From Salinispora mooreana (GTDB lineage: Bacteria > Actinomycetota > Actinomycetes > Mycobacteriales > Micromonosporaceae), in NCBI RefSeq assembly GCF_000379065.1, contig NZ_KB900614.1:4392484-4436078 (forward strand): a stretch of DNA of 43,595 nucleotides. The letters run 5' to 3'. The notes beneath the pieces were generated by a model, which saw nothing but the letters and a program-made list of their open reading frames with translations, did not search any database and was not told the DNA's origin. Of this stretch, positions 17,973-26,034 are shown piece by piece. Position numbers and translations under genes: made by a program. Position 1 is the first letter of the stretch. Each line of letters begins with the position of its first letter.

Positions 17973-19233
17973 GGGCGGATTCGAGCAGTCGTCGCAACGG
18001 TGACGATCGTCAGGGTGCCAGAGCGGTATGGAAGACGTCGGCCGGGGTGCGCCAGTTGAGGGTCTTGCGGGGCCGGTTGTTGAGGCGTTGCTCAACGGCG
18101 CGGAGGTCGGCCGCGGTGTGCTGCGATAGGTCCGTGCGCTTGGGGAAGTACTGGCGCAGTAGGCCATTGGTGTTCTCGTTCGTGCCACGCTGCCATGGGC
18201 GGCCGGGATGGGCGAAGAACACCCCGTCCCGCAGCAGCGGTGCAATCTGCTGGTGGTGGGCCATCTCCGCGCCCTGATCCCAGGTCAGAGTGAGGCGCGC
18301 GGCCTCGGGAAGTCCCGCCAGTACGGTCAGGAGTGCGTCGCGGACGGATTCGGCGGTGCGGTCGACGGGCAGGTGCACCAGCCGCAGGTATCGACTGGTG
18401 CGGTCGACCAGGGTAGCGATGGCGGACTGGCTCTGCCGACCGACGATGAGGTCTCCCTCCCAGTCACCGATCCGGGTGCGGTGCATGGCCGCAGCCGGCC
18501 GATGCTCGATCAACAGTGCGGGAGCCACGAAGCGGCAGCGGCGCTGATCGGCCCGACGACGCCGCTTCCTCAGCGGCCGGCCAGTGCGAAGTCGGCGAGT
18601 GAGCTGGCGGCTGAGTCCACCTCTGCCGCCGCGGTAGAGCGCCTGGTAGATCGTCTCGTGGCAGACGTGCCACGAGGGCTGGTCGGGATATGCCTGCCGA
18701 AGCCACGCGGCGATCTGCTGCGGGCTCCAATCCTCCTCCAGCTTGGTCTGAACAACGGCCCGCAGACCGATGTCGGCGAGTAGCCGGCCTCCCCGCGGGC
18801 GCTGAGCCCGCTGCCGGGCCCGCGCGTGCGCCAGATCGCCGTCATAGACGCCCTGGTCATGCGGACGGGTGTTGCGGCGCAACTCCCGACTCACTGTCGA
18901 CGGCGCCCGGCCCAACTGCTCAGCGATCGCCCTGATCGTCAGGCCCTGCCTGCGCAGGGTGGCGATCCGTTGCCGTTCCAACAGCGACAGGTACCTGCCG
19001 GACCAGACGCCCTCAGCCAATCGGGCCGGCGGCACACCACCACTCTCCGCGCGCCACCGATAGCCGGTCTTGCGACCGATCCCCACAATGCGGCAAGCCT
19101 CGAACGTACCCATGCCTGACTGCAGCAGCCGCCAGTACTCCGTCTCCAGCTCGAGCCGGCGCTTCCGTCCTCGTCGTCCCATCAACACGCCTCACATGAT
19201 CAGGTGTGTTGCGACAAGTACTGGAACCCGCCC
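17973..19233 (-). mobile_element. IS30-family insertion sequence inside the IS21 element
   Basis: The imperfect inverted repeats are GGGCGGATTCGAGCAGTCGT (plus strand, from 17973) and GGGCGGGTTCCAGTACTTGT (minus strand, from 19233), both continuing to CGCAAC and matching at 21 of 26 positions. Between them lies one intact transposase gene. The element sits between the istA start and the outer end of the IS21 element, so it arrived later. I see no clear target duplication. Confidence 0.82.
18010..19188 (-). CDS. IS30-family transposase
   Basis: The 392-aa protein has N-terminal HTH motifs (LTIRAIAEQLGRAPSTVSRE and LRRNT) and a C-terminal DDE core: Asp in RIGDWEGDLIVG, Asp in LTLTWDQGAEM and Glu in RGTNENTNGLLRQYFPKRTD. 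The last motif is the IS30 signature. The frame is full length and may be active. A second ATG lies two codons after the first; either could be used. Confidence 0.93.
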   Translation of the reverse strand: MLMGRRGRKRRLELETEYWRLLQSGMGTFEACRIVGIGRKTGYRWRAESGGVPPARLAEGVWSGRYLSLLERQRIATLRRQGLTIRAIAEQLGRAPSTVSRELRRNTRPHDQGVYDGDLAHARARQRAQRPRGGRLLADIGLRAVVQTKLEEDWSPQQIAAWLRQAYPDQPSWHVCHETIYQALYRGGRGGLSRQLTRRLRTGRPLRKRRRRADQRRCRFVAPALLIEHRPAAAMHRTRIGDWEGDLIVGRQSQSAIATLVDRTSRYLRLVHLPVDRTAESVRDALLTVLAGLPEAARLTLTWDQGAEMAHHQQIAPLLRDGVFFAHPGRPWQRGTNENTNGLLRQYFPKRTDLSQHTAADLRAVEQRLNNRPRKTLNWRTPADVFHTALAP

Positions 19234-19268
19234 GGAACCACGTGGTCAGTTTTCAGGCGGAGCCGACA

Positions 19269-19950
19269 CAGTGGAAGATCACGTGCAAGGCGATTGCTGC
19301 CTGCAGACCACGGGTGAGGGTGCCCCTTTCCCGTTGACGGTGTAGAGCCGTGCCGGCGTGTGCCAATGCGGTGTGCCAGTCGCCGGAAGTGCGAGGTGCG
19401 CCGAGCAGCAGGCTTCGAACGTCTCCGGTGAACCTCGCCCACCTGCGGGCATCGGTTATGGGTGCCTGGTTGAGGTGTGCGGCGCGGTGCTCGGGGACTT
19501 GTGCCCAGACGTCGCCTTGCTCGTTGGGGTCCAGCCCTGCTGCGCGCATGAGGGCGCTGCACAAGATCAGGGAGTGTTCGCGCCGGGTGGTGGGGTGCTG
19601 GTGGAGGTAGGTGAGGAGGTGGCGGCTGTCGTGGTGGAACAGCGTGTGCGCGGTGGCCATTGCGTCGTGGCCGCCAAAGGCATGGGTTTCGGGTTCGTAG
19701 ATGCCGCTGGTCCAGGTGGTCCCTTCGGTGAGTAGTCGGCTGGCCCTGTCTCCACTGTCGGGGCTGTTCGTGGGGAGGTAGCGGATGCGCCAGGCACCTT
19801 TACGGATGAACCACCAAAAGGTTATGAGGCTGGCGGTTCGGCGACGGGAAGGACTCGGCTGAGGTGGGCGACCGCTCGTTGCTCTCGCTCTTGGGCGGTC
19901 TGGCCGGGGTCGACCACGGATGACGGGTCGAAGTCGCGTCGTTCGTCAGC
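19269..19950 (-). pseudogene. Thiopeptide-type bacteriocin maturation gene, main remnant
   Basis: From 19830 downward one frame reads FWWFIRKGAWRIRYLPTNSP, RLLTEGTTWTSGIYEPETHA, FGGHDAMATAHTLFHHDSRH and ends at ALQAAIALHVIFH where the IS21 sits. This is the C-terminal domain shared by lantibiotic-dehydratase-like and thiopeptide biosynthesis proteins (TIGR03891-like, from memory), which handle modified precursor peptides. Upstream a different frame reads DERRDFDPSSVVDPGQTAQE followed by AVAHLSRVLP, the usual preceding segment, so there is a frameshift near 19826. No longer N-terminal part exists. The gene is truncated, frameshifted and split. Confidence 0.7.
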
Positions 19951-19972
19951 GGGTCACTCGCGCTCGGCTGGT

Positions 19973-20431
19973 TCATGGGGTGATGAGGCGATCGTCTATG
20001 CCGTAGTGGCCCCACCAGGTAGGCCGGTGTCTGCGGAGTGTGCCCCCGACGCGGGTCAGCAGGAGCCAGTTGCCGCTCTGGACCAGCGCCGCGTCCTCCT
20101 TCCGGGCGGTCAATACCCGGGCCACGGCCTTCATCATGTTCGGGATCCCCTTGTCGACCAGGTCGTCTGCCCGCATGGAGAAGTCGATGTCGACGTATGT
20201 CTGTGGCTCCCACTCCCAGCGGGCACCGTCGTCGGCCTCGGCATCGAAGTAGCCTTGGCTGCCTGAGGAGACGGTCAGCGCGTACCCGCGGGTGTCGTAG
20301 AGGCGGGCACTGAGCAGCTGTGGGGTGGTGCCGCTCGGCCTGGGCTTCTCGGCGGGTTCGGCTGACACGAGATCAGCCACGTGGTCCAGGGGCAGGTTAC
20401 CGGCGAGGGTCAACCTGAACTCGACAGCCAT
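19973..20431 (-). CDS. SitI3-like immunity protein, copy 1
   Basis: The 152-aa protein starts MAVEFRLTLAGNLPLDHVAD and contains GYFDAEADDGARWEWEPQTY and EDAALVQSGNWLLLTRVGG. I recognise this as the SitI3 family, named after a Myxococcus immunity protein that neutralises a toxin of the Sit exchange system. It begins 14 bp after the stop of a CdiA-CT-like toxin frame, so it should be the immunity partner. GAGGAGAGG precedes the ATG. It is intact although its toxin is frameshifted. Three paralogs lie at 26035, 26574 and 28045. Confidence 0.75.
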   Translation of the reverse strand: MAVEFRLTLAGNLPLDHVADLVSAEPAEKPRPSGTTPQLLSARLYDTRGYALTVSSGSQGYFDAEADDGARWEWEPQTYVDIDFSMRADDLVDKGIPNMMKAVARVLTARKEDAALVQSGNWLLLTRVGGTLRRHRPTWWGHYGIDDRLITP

Positions 20432-20445
20432 CTCTGCGCCTCTCC

Positions 20446-21047
20446 TCAGTCTCGACGGACGATCTGCACGATCGTGCGGCTCGGCGTTACCGCGACGAGT
20501 TCTTTCAGCTTCTCGACGGGCCAGGTGTCGAACTGTGTCCGCAGGGCCGCGAGGTCTCCGTGCCAGTCGTGCAGGTTCAGCACCACGCGTTGGGTCTGCT
20601 CCCTGTCGACCTTGGCGCGGACCTCGCTCCAGACACCCCGTACCGGCTTGCCGAGAGTGGGCGAATAGCAGTCGAACACACGTGACCTTCGATCAGGTAG
20701 TCCGGGTCTTTGTCCGGGTTGCCGGAGTCGCCGGTGCGGAGCCGGGCGTCGGCGATCTCCTGCCTGGTGGGGTTCTGGTGGACCCGGTAGCTCGTGCTGG
20801 CGACTATATCGGCGCATTCGTTCTCGAGCTCCAACGGACGCCGCCCTTCGTCGTCCAACCTGGGTGGAATTCTGGTTCTCGGACCGGTCGGCGTCCCGCC
20901 CCTGACTCCGGTTGGCTGTCTGGTCCAGGGCGTGCCGTGGTCATGGTCATCCGATGGGGTGTCGTCGGCGGCATGAGGTGTCGGCGGCGGGTCACCGTGC
21001 TGGGAAGGGGTAGGGCTGGCCGGTGGGTGACCGCCAGCCCCTGTCAG
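20446..21047 (-). pseudogene. CdiA-CT-like tRNase toxin domain, frameshifted copy (-1 frame continuation of DUF6244)
   Basis: In the -1 frame after the DUF6244 stop the sequence reads GKLTGAGG, a Pro/Asp-rich linker ending PTGPRTRIPPR, then LELENECADIVASTSYRVHQ, NPTRQEIADA, DKDPDYLIEGHV. Near 20676-20681 two extra bases (ACACAC on the plus strand) shift the frame. The rest, FDCYSPTLGKPVRGVWSEVR with RVVLNLHDWHGDL and IVQIVRRD, is in another frame. Removing two bases restores 200 codons, matching the intact copy at 28513. The domain resembles the CdiA C-terminal tRNA nuclease family. Confidence 0.72.
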
Positions 21048-21053
21048 TTTCCC
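21012..21053 (-). promoter_or_regulatory. Candidate -1 frameshift signal, copy 1
   Basis: The end of the DUF6244 frame reads TCG GGA AAC TGA on the minus strand. G GGA AAC (21047-21053) is a canonical X XXY YYZ slippery heptamer directly before the stop. Five to six bases later GGGCTGGC (21033-21040) pairs with GCCAGCCC (21013-21020); an inner GGT/ACC pair extends the stem beside a bulged G. Slipping back one base moves translation into the linker and toxin frame. Confidence 0.6.
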
Positions 21054-21571
21054 GACGACCCCAACTGCCGGGCCTGCGCGATCGCCGCTTCGATGGCCTG
21101 CCGGGCCCCGCCGGTGCGCTGCACGACCAGCACCAGGACCTGCTTAATGGCCTCCAGGGCCTGTAGCAGCGGCCCGGGCTGCCCGCCCTGTAGGACCATG
21201 GCGACGAGTTGCTGCGCCTCACCGACTCCGGTGATGGCCCCGGCCGCCGCGTCACGGGCAGCGTCCACGGCACTCTGCACAGGCGCCAGCCCGGCGATCG
21301 TCTCCTGCGGGGTGGCTTCGTTCGGCACCGCAGCGGCGGCCGTCGTCGCCTCACCGATCGGACCAGCAAGTCTTCCCAGGCCGCCCTGGATGCCCGTGAT
21401 CGCGTTGCGCACCCGTGCCACACCCGCCGCCACCGCAACGAAGCCCGCACCAGCAGCCCGCGACGCCGTCTCCTGCGCCTGACGGTCGGCGGCGGCGGCC
21501 GACCCCTGCGCGCGTTCCACCCCGGCCATCAACGCACGGAGTTCACCGGTGATCTTCTCGATCTGTGACAC
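21044..21571 (-). CDS. DUF6244-type helical protein, copy 1
   Basis: The 175-aa protein begins MSQIEKITGELRALMAGVER at GTG 21569-21571 and is almost wholly helical and Ala-rich. It contains AAGAGFVAVAAGVARVRNAI and ATPQETIAGLAPVQSAVDAA and ends ARQLGSSGN. I recall it as DUF6244, found upstream of polymorphic toxin domains in actinobacteria. It has no signal peptide and looks like a carrier or secretion-adaptor helix bundle, similar in spirit to WXG-type leaders (inference). Its last codons overlap the candidate frameshift signal that links it to the toxin. Confidence 0.75.
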   Translation of the reverse strand: MSQIEKITGELRALMAGVERAQGSAAAADRQAQETASRAAGAGFVAVAAGVARVRNAITGIQGGLGRLAGPIGEATTAAAAVPNEATPQETIAGLAPVQSAVDAARDAAAGAITGVGEAQQLVAMVLQGGQPGPLLQALEAIKQVLVLVVQRTGGARQAIEAAIAQARQLGSSGN

Positions 21572-21925
21572 GTGGCCGGCATCCCCTATCGAGGAAAGTG
21601 GAAGTTCTCGACCGCTGAACCTACCGGGCTCCTCGCGAGGCCACTAGACACTGGGCGAGTCGGCACCGCAGGCGGCCAGTCGCATGAGCGGCTTCCGGTC
21701 CAGGTTCCAGCGCGTGTGGCGGGAGTGGATGCTACTGGCCTGTCAGTTGTCGCTGATACGCAACTGAGGCATGTCGTAGCGGCTCGCCTCGGGGATAAGA
21801 AGCATGACGGGCCCGCAAATCTCGATGATCAGCAAACGGATGGTTGACACGATCGGGGCCCGTAGCCCTTCGCGCGCATCGCGGCAACCCGTCAGTCCAC
21901 AAGACGACGCCGCCATCTGAGATGG
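21572..21925. other. Gene-free stretch between DUF6244 and the PCC-domain gene
   Basis: About 350 bp that must hold the promoter of the DUF6244-toxin-immunity unit on the minus strand. The opposing and overlapping open frames here have no recognisable domains. No clear inverted repeat or promoter boxes are visible to me. Confidence 0.45.
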
Positions 21926-22390
21926 TCAGCCGTTGCCGAATTGTAGGAGTGGCACGTCGTACATCGTGGGATCGGGGACCCGGCGCATTGTCGGCGCGGC
22001 AACCTCCGTAACCAACATTTCGGTGAGGAACTGGACGGTGGCGGCAAGCAGGTGGCTGGTGTGGCCGGTGGCGCTGTGTTCCTTGAGGCCGACGCTGACG
22101 TGGATGTGCGGCAGGATCCGGTCCTCGGCCTCGTCGTAGGCGATGGTGCCGCCGCCGAGTGCTTCGACGTTGGACAGGTGCACGCGGTCCCACAGGGGTG
22201 CCTGGGGGTTGTCGAGGCGTTGGCATGTGCCGACGATCTCGACATTGCTGAAGCCGGCGATGAAGACGGGGATGTAGCCGTGGCGGATGCCGTTGATGCG
22301 GCAGGCGTCGGCGAGGGCGGTGAAGAAGTCCTCGCCGTGGTCGAACGTGACGCCGATCATGCGGCCGGGTGTGAGGTCGTGGCTACGCAT
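21926..22390 (-). CDS. PCC/DUF296-domain protein
   Basis: The 154-aa protein starts MRSHDLTPGRMIGVTFDHGE and contains GYIPVFIAGFSNVEI and LPHIHVSVGLKEHSATGHTS, followed by FLTEMLVTEVAAP. This is the DUF296/PCC fold, seen alone in bacteria and in plant AT-hook proteins. The HxHxS-type stretch suggests metal binding. The ATG at 22388-22390 overlaps the asparaginase stop by eight bases, so the two genes are translated together. A role beside asparaginase is not established. Confidence 0.75.
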   Translation of the reverse strand: MRSHDLTPGRMIGVTFDHGEDFFTALADACRINGIRHGYIPVFIAGFSNVEIVGTCQRLDNPQAPLWDRVHLSNVEALGGGTIAYDEAEDRILPHIHVSVGLKEHSATGHTSHLLAATVQFLTEMLVTEVAAPTMRRVPDPTMYDVPLLQFGNG

Positions 22391-23441
22391 ACTGCATCTC
22401 CGGCTGTTGGCTGAGGGCCGGCCAGGGCCAGCGGGCAGGATCGCCGGTGCCGTAGGCGGCGAATGCGGCGGCGATGGTCTCGGGCTCGGCGCCGGCGGCG
22501 AGAAGGGTGTGCAGCAGGATGCGCGCCTTGTAGGGGTCGAGGAAGCCGGCGCCGATGAGCCCTCGGCGCTGCAGGTCGCTCTCGGAGCCGGGGAAGGCGT
22601 AGGTGGAGGCCAAGACCGGTCCGGCACCAGTACGGGAGGCGAGCACGACCGGGATCCTCGCCGCGAGGGCGGTGAGCTTCTCGACGAGGCGTTGAGGTAC
22701 GTGGCCGACGCCGAACCCCGCCACGACGAGGCCGTCGAGCCCGTCGGCCCCGGCGAGGAGGGTGCCGTCGTCGCCCAGGGAGACGGTGTACAGCCCGACT
22801 CGTGGAACCCGGGTGACCGTCTCCAGCGGCACGGTCAGGCGGTGCGGTGGGTGGGTGAGCAGCCGTACTGTGCCTTCGACGACGTGGCCGAGCGGGCCGG
22901 TGTTCGGCGAGCGGAAGGTGCCGCCGCTGGTGGAGTGTGTCTTGCGGACGTGTCGGGCGGCGTGGATCTCGTCGGCAAAGACCACGAGGGCGCCAAGGCC
23001 GCGGGCGGCCGGGCTGGCGGCGGTGCGGATCGCGGCGAGGACGTTCGCGGGCCCGTCGGCGCCGGCGATCGTGGGGTTGCGCATCGCACCGGTGACTACA
23101 ACCGGCGCCTCGCCGGTGTGGAGCAGGTGGAGCAGGTAGGCGGTTTCCTCGATGGTGTCGGTGCCCTGGGTGACCACGACGCCATCCATACCTCCGGTCG
23201 CGGTGTGGTCGGCGATCAGTGCGGCTAGCGCCGTGAGGTCGTCGAAGCTGAGCGAGGCGCCCGGCAGTTGGCGGAAGGTCTGGACGTACACGTCGATGCC
23301 AGTCTCGGCCAGTCCAGGTACAGCGGCGATGAGTTCCTCGGCGGTCAGGTTCGGCACGACGCCGCCAGCGTCGCTGCCGACGGTCATGGCGATTGTCCCG
23401 CCGAGGGAGAGCATCAAGACCGATGTCGGCTTCTCCGCCAC
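22383..23441 (-). CDS. Asparaginase-family amidohydrolase
   Basis: The 352-aa protein has the two catalytic threonine motifs of type I/II asparaginases: LSLGGTIAMT near the N-terminus (about residue 15) and VVVTQGTDTIEETAYLLHLL (about residues 88-107). It also has PVVVTGAMRNPTIAGADGPANV. Such enzymes hydrolyse asparagine or related amides to the acid and ammonia. There is no signal peptide, so it should be cytoplasmic. It lies between an XRE regulator (66 bp upstream) and the overlapping PCC gene on one strand. Confidence 0.88.
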   Translation of the reverse strand: MAEKPTSVLMLSLGGTIAMTVGSDAGGVVPNLTAEELIAAVPGLAETGIDVYVQTFRQLPGASLSFDDLTALAALIADHTATGGMDGVVVTQGTDTIEETAYLLHLLHTGEAPVVVTGAMRNPTIAGADGPANVLAAIRTAASPAARGLGALVVFADEIHAARHVRKTHSTSGGTFRSPNTGPLGHVVEGTVRLLTHPPHRLTVPLETVTRVPRVGLYTVSLGDDGTLLAGADGLDGLVVAGFGVGHVPQRLVEKLTALAARIPVVLASRTGAGPVLASTYAFPGSESDLQRRGLIGAGFLDPYKARILLHTLLAAGAEPETIAAAFAAYGTGDPARWPWPALSQQPEMQYA

Positions 23442-23507
23442 CGCACCTCCTCGTCCGTGCCTGTGTGTCTGCGGCAGCCTGTCACAGTTTCTGAGTGAAG
23501 CGAAGGC

Positions 23508-25034
23508 TCAAGGGAGGCTGGCCAGGTAGCGGCAGGCTGCGTTGATCCCGTCAGTGGTCAGTAACCGGCTGCGCGGTCGGATCATCCCGTCGATGCCGAC
23601 GGCGGCCAGCTCGGTGCAGCGTCGACGCAGCCAGGGCCATTCCAGGCCGAGGTACTCGGCGAGGACTCGTAGGCGGCGGGTGGACCGGCCCGATGCGGTG
23701 ATGGAGCCGGCTTGGCCGCTGCGGGCAACGTCGTCGTAGCGGCGTAGCGCGACACGGCGATCGAGGGCGTCGACGTGCCAGAGTCCATCGGCGCGCACCC
23801 AGTTGGCGAGAATGACCTGCGTGTGTGGGGTCAGCACGAAGCCTTCGACGGTGGCGTACGCCGGGTCTGGACTCACGTGCACGGCGATGCGCAGGGATTC
23901 CATGAACGCTGCCGAGAGCAGCAGCAGGATGCGTTCCGCGTGGGGGCTGCCCCGCACGGCGGTTTCTGGGATGCAGAAGACGCGGGCGGCCGGGGCGGTG
24001 GGTGTGGTGAAGCGTTCGCTTGTGGCGTGCAGATAATCGATCTTGTGGCGGAAGAGCAGCCAGGTACTGGCTTCTTCGCCGTACTGCTCGCGGGTCCAGA
24101 AGACGGGCTGGTCGGTCGCGGCGTCGAGACGGTGGCTGATGTAGCGGGCGCAGAAGTCTGAGCCAAGCCACATCTGGCTCAAGGCGCTGAGGTCGGCGGC
24201 GACGTTGCGGCTGACTGCGGAGCCGGGTAGGTGGGCGTAGCGGCGGAGTTGGGGGACGCTGTCGGCGAGCGCGGCATCATCGGCCAGGAGAGCGTCGTCC
24301 ATGCCGCACAGGGCCCACAGGATGCCGACGGTGAAGGCATCGAGGCGGTATGCCGGTACCGCCAATCCAAAGGTGGGCGTTGTGGCCACGGCGAGGATGG
24401 GCTCGTCGCCGTCCAGTAGTTCCGTCGCCACGAGTTCGCGCAGGCCGACGGCGGCGGCGTGGCCACCACCAAATGCCCGTGGGTAGCGGGCAGCGTGGAG
24501 ACGGTCTTGGGCGGGGACGATGGTGAGGGTCAGGGTCGTAGCGGGTACGGCTCGGCCGTGCGGCAGGGTCAGCAATCGGTCGACCGGCCATGCCGGCGGG
24601 GGCGCCGTGAGTTGCACACCGGGCAGCGCTGATGCCCAATCCGCTGCCGCACCAGTGGCGATCCCACCCGGTGAGGCGGCGAACGCGGAAGCCGTCGGCG
24701 TGGTACGGCACCGCTGCTGGGAGACGGCGGCGCGCACCGCGCTGACGGTGGCAGCCACGGCGACACGCTCCTGGTGTCGCTCCAGTTCGACCAGCGCAAG
24801 CAGGTTGGTGAGCGCACCACCTGCGGCGAGCGCGGTGTCGCAAGCGGTTGCGAATTCCGAGGTCGGCCAGCGCAGGGCCTTTTCGATCTTCGCGATGAGA
24901 TCCGAACTGACGTGCACGTGTTCACCGAGCCGCGCTTGTGACCAGCCGCGCTGTTCTCGCCATGATCGCAAGTGGGCGCCAAAGTAGTGCTTGGCAGAGG
25001 TATGCGGTGCGAGCTCGCGCGGAGTCTGGGCCAT
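23508..25034 (-). CDS. XRE-type helix-turn-helix regulator with a large C-terminal domain
   Basis: The protein of about 508 aa starts MAQTPRELAPHTSAKHYFGA and has an XRE HTH at about residues 15-65 (HLRSWREQRGWSQARLGEH, VHVSSDLIAKIEKALRWPTS). A long C-terminal domain follows without a known motif, ending RLLTTDGINAACRYLASLP. I choose ATG 25034, which has GTGAGG five bases upstream, rather than the longer frame. The N-terminus resembles that of the regulator at 39562 (SERHFFGAELRRLRERANLS). It probably controls the downstream asparaginase/PCC genes. Confidence 0.75.
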   Translation of the reverse strand: MAQTPRELAPHTSAKHYFGAHLRSWREQRGWSQARLGEHVHVSSDLIAKIEKALRWPTSEFATACDTALAAGGALTNLLALVELERHQERVAVAATVSAVRAAVSQQRCRTTPTASAFAASPGGIATGAAADWASALPGVQLTAPPPAWPVDRLLTLPHGRAVPATTLTLTIVPAQDRLHAARYPRAFGGGHAAAVGLRELVATELLDGDEPILAVATTPTFGLAVPAYRLDAFTVGILWALCGMDDALLADDAALADSVPQLRRYAHLPGSAVSRNVAADLSALSQMWLGSDFCARYISHRLDAATDQPVFWTREQYGEEASTWLLFRHKIDYLHATSERFTTPTAPAARVFCIPETAVRGSPHAERILLLLSAAFMESLRIAVHVSPDPAYATVEGFVLTPHTQVILANWVRADGLWHVDALDRRVALRRYDDVARSGQAGSITASGRSTRRLRVLAEYLGLEWPWLRRRCTELAAVGIDGMIRPRSRLLTTDGINAACRYLASLP

Positions 25035-25147
25035 CCCAACCTCACGGATTGCGCCGGTTGTGTGCCCGGGGCAGCGGGCGGATTTGCCGGTCGCGGGGTA
25101 ACGATTGGTGTTGCCCACGGTACACCGTGCACACAGCGACGTCCGTC

Positions 25148-25960
25148 CTACTTCACCTTCCCTGATCGGTTAGGTTGTGTGGCTGTGATTCTAACGGCGG
25201 TGGCGAAGATCTCGATCACAAGGAGACGTAGATCATTGTGGCCGACCAGCGCGATGGCTGTCTGAAAGTTCTCCTTTGCTTGGGCTAGCTGGTCGGACTG
25301 CCGGTGCAGATGGGCGGTGAGAAAGTCGCGTACGTCGGGTGGCGCGGTGGAGACGACGCGTGCGGCATACAGGACGGTGAGCGAAAAGGCTCAGCAGGCG
25401 TGGAGAAAGCCGAAGGCGGGTCGTTCAGTGGCTCGCCAGGGTGAGTAAAAGTGCCGGTCGTCGGGGATGGTGACGTGGTAGGCGACCAGGGCGTCGTTGA
25501 GCAAGGGTGGCCGGCTTCGTGGATGAGGTCGCGGGCGAGGACGATTGGGTGGTTGGTGTAGTCGGTGAAGACGGTGCCGGGCAGGCGGGGTGATGGTCCA
25601 GCTGAGCAAAGTGTCGTGGAGTGTCTTCCGTTCGAGGAGGCAGATGATTGGCGCGTGGTCGCGCAGGAGCGTGCCAAAGCCGGCCCTGACTGCCGCCACG
25701 AGCCCGTTCCGCACTTATCTCCAAGGCGGGTGGGCGGGTCGGCGTCGTTTCGGGATTGATGATGTAGTAGGGCGTGGTGGCGAGGGCCGAGCGGCGCAGT
25801 TGCTCCGGCTTCGGGTTGACCAGAATCGGGATCTTGTCACCAGGATCGGCGTGTAGGCGGGCGGTGTCGCTGGCCATGGCGTGGCGGTACCAGGCCAGCA
25901 GCGTGCCGTCGGCGGATCATGCCGCGGCTTCGGCACCTTCAAGCCAGTGGTGGGCAGGGC
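25148..25960 (-). pseudogene. Broken HExxH-type peptide beta-hydroxylase gene
   Basis: Pieces of one protein lie in alternating frames: ADPGDKIPILVNPKPEQLRR and ATTPYYIINPETTP; then NGLVAAVRAGFGTLLRDHAP and TLHDTLLSWTITPP; then GTVFTDYTNHPIVLARDLIH and EAGH (the HEAGH metal motif); then LLNDALVAYHVTIPDDRHFY and SPWRATERPAFGFLHAC. There TGG has become TGA, and AFSLTVLYAARVV follows, with the frame running to TAG 25148. At least three frameshifts and one nonsense change are present. From memory this is the HExxH/alpha-ketoglutarate peptide hydroxylase family of RiPP clusters such as FxsA-type ones. Confidence 0.65.
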
Positions 25961-26034
25961 GTAGCTGAGCGGGGTGCTGGCGGGAGCGTTCGTGCCGAGG
26001 ACGCGATGGATAGCGATGGTGCGTCGCCGGCGGT

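Larger units (their letters stand above)
15994..19268 (-). mobile_element. IS21-family element, with an IS30 insertion inside it
   Basis: The left end TGTCAACGCCGCCC (from 15994) and the right end TGTCGGCTCCGCCTG (minus strand, from 19268) are imperfect inverted repeats matching at about 20 of 27 positions. The flanks carry a 5-bp target duplication CAGTG at 15989-15993 and 19269-19273. Inside are istB, a deleted istA, and an IS30-family element upstream of istA. The element interrupts a thiopeptide-type maturation gene. It cannot move by itself because istA is broken. Confidence 0.88.

Noticed and set aside
20325..21482. A 385-codon plus-strand frame opposite the toxin and DUF6244
   Set aside because: Low-complexity Arg/Ser/Ala content typical of antisense frames in GC-rich DNA. 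The minus strand has paralogs at 28513-29642 that confirm the real coding strand.
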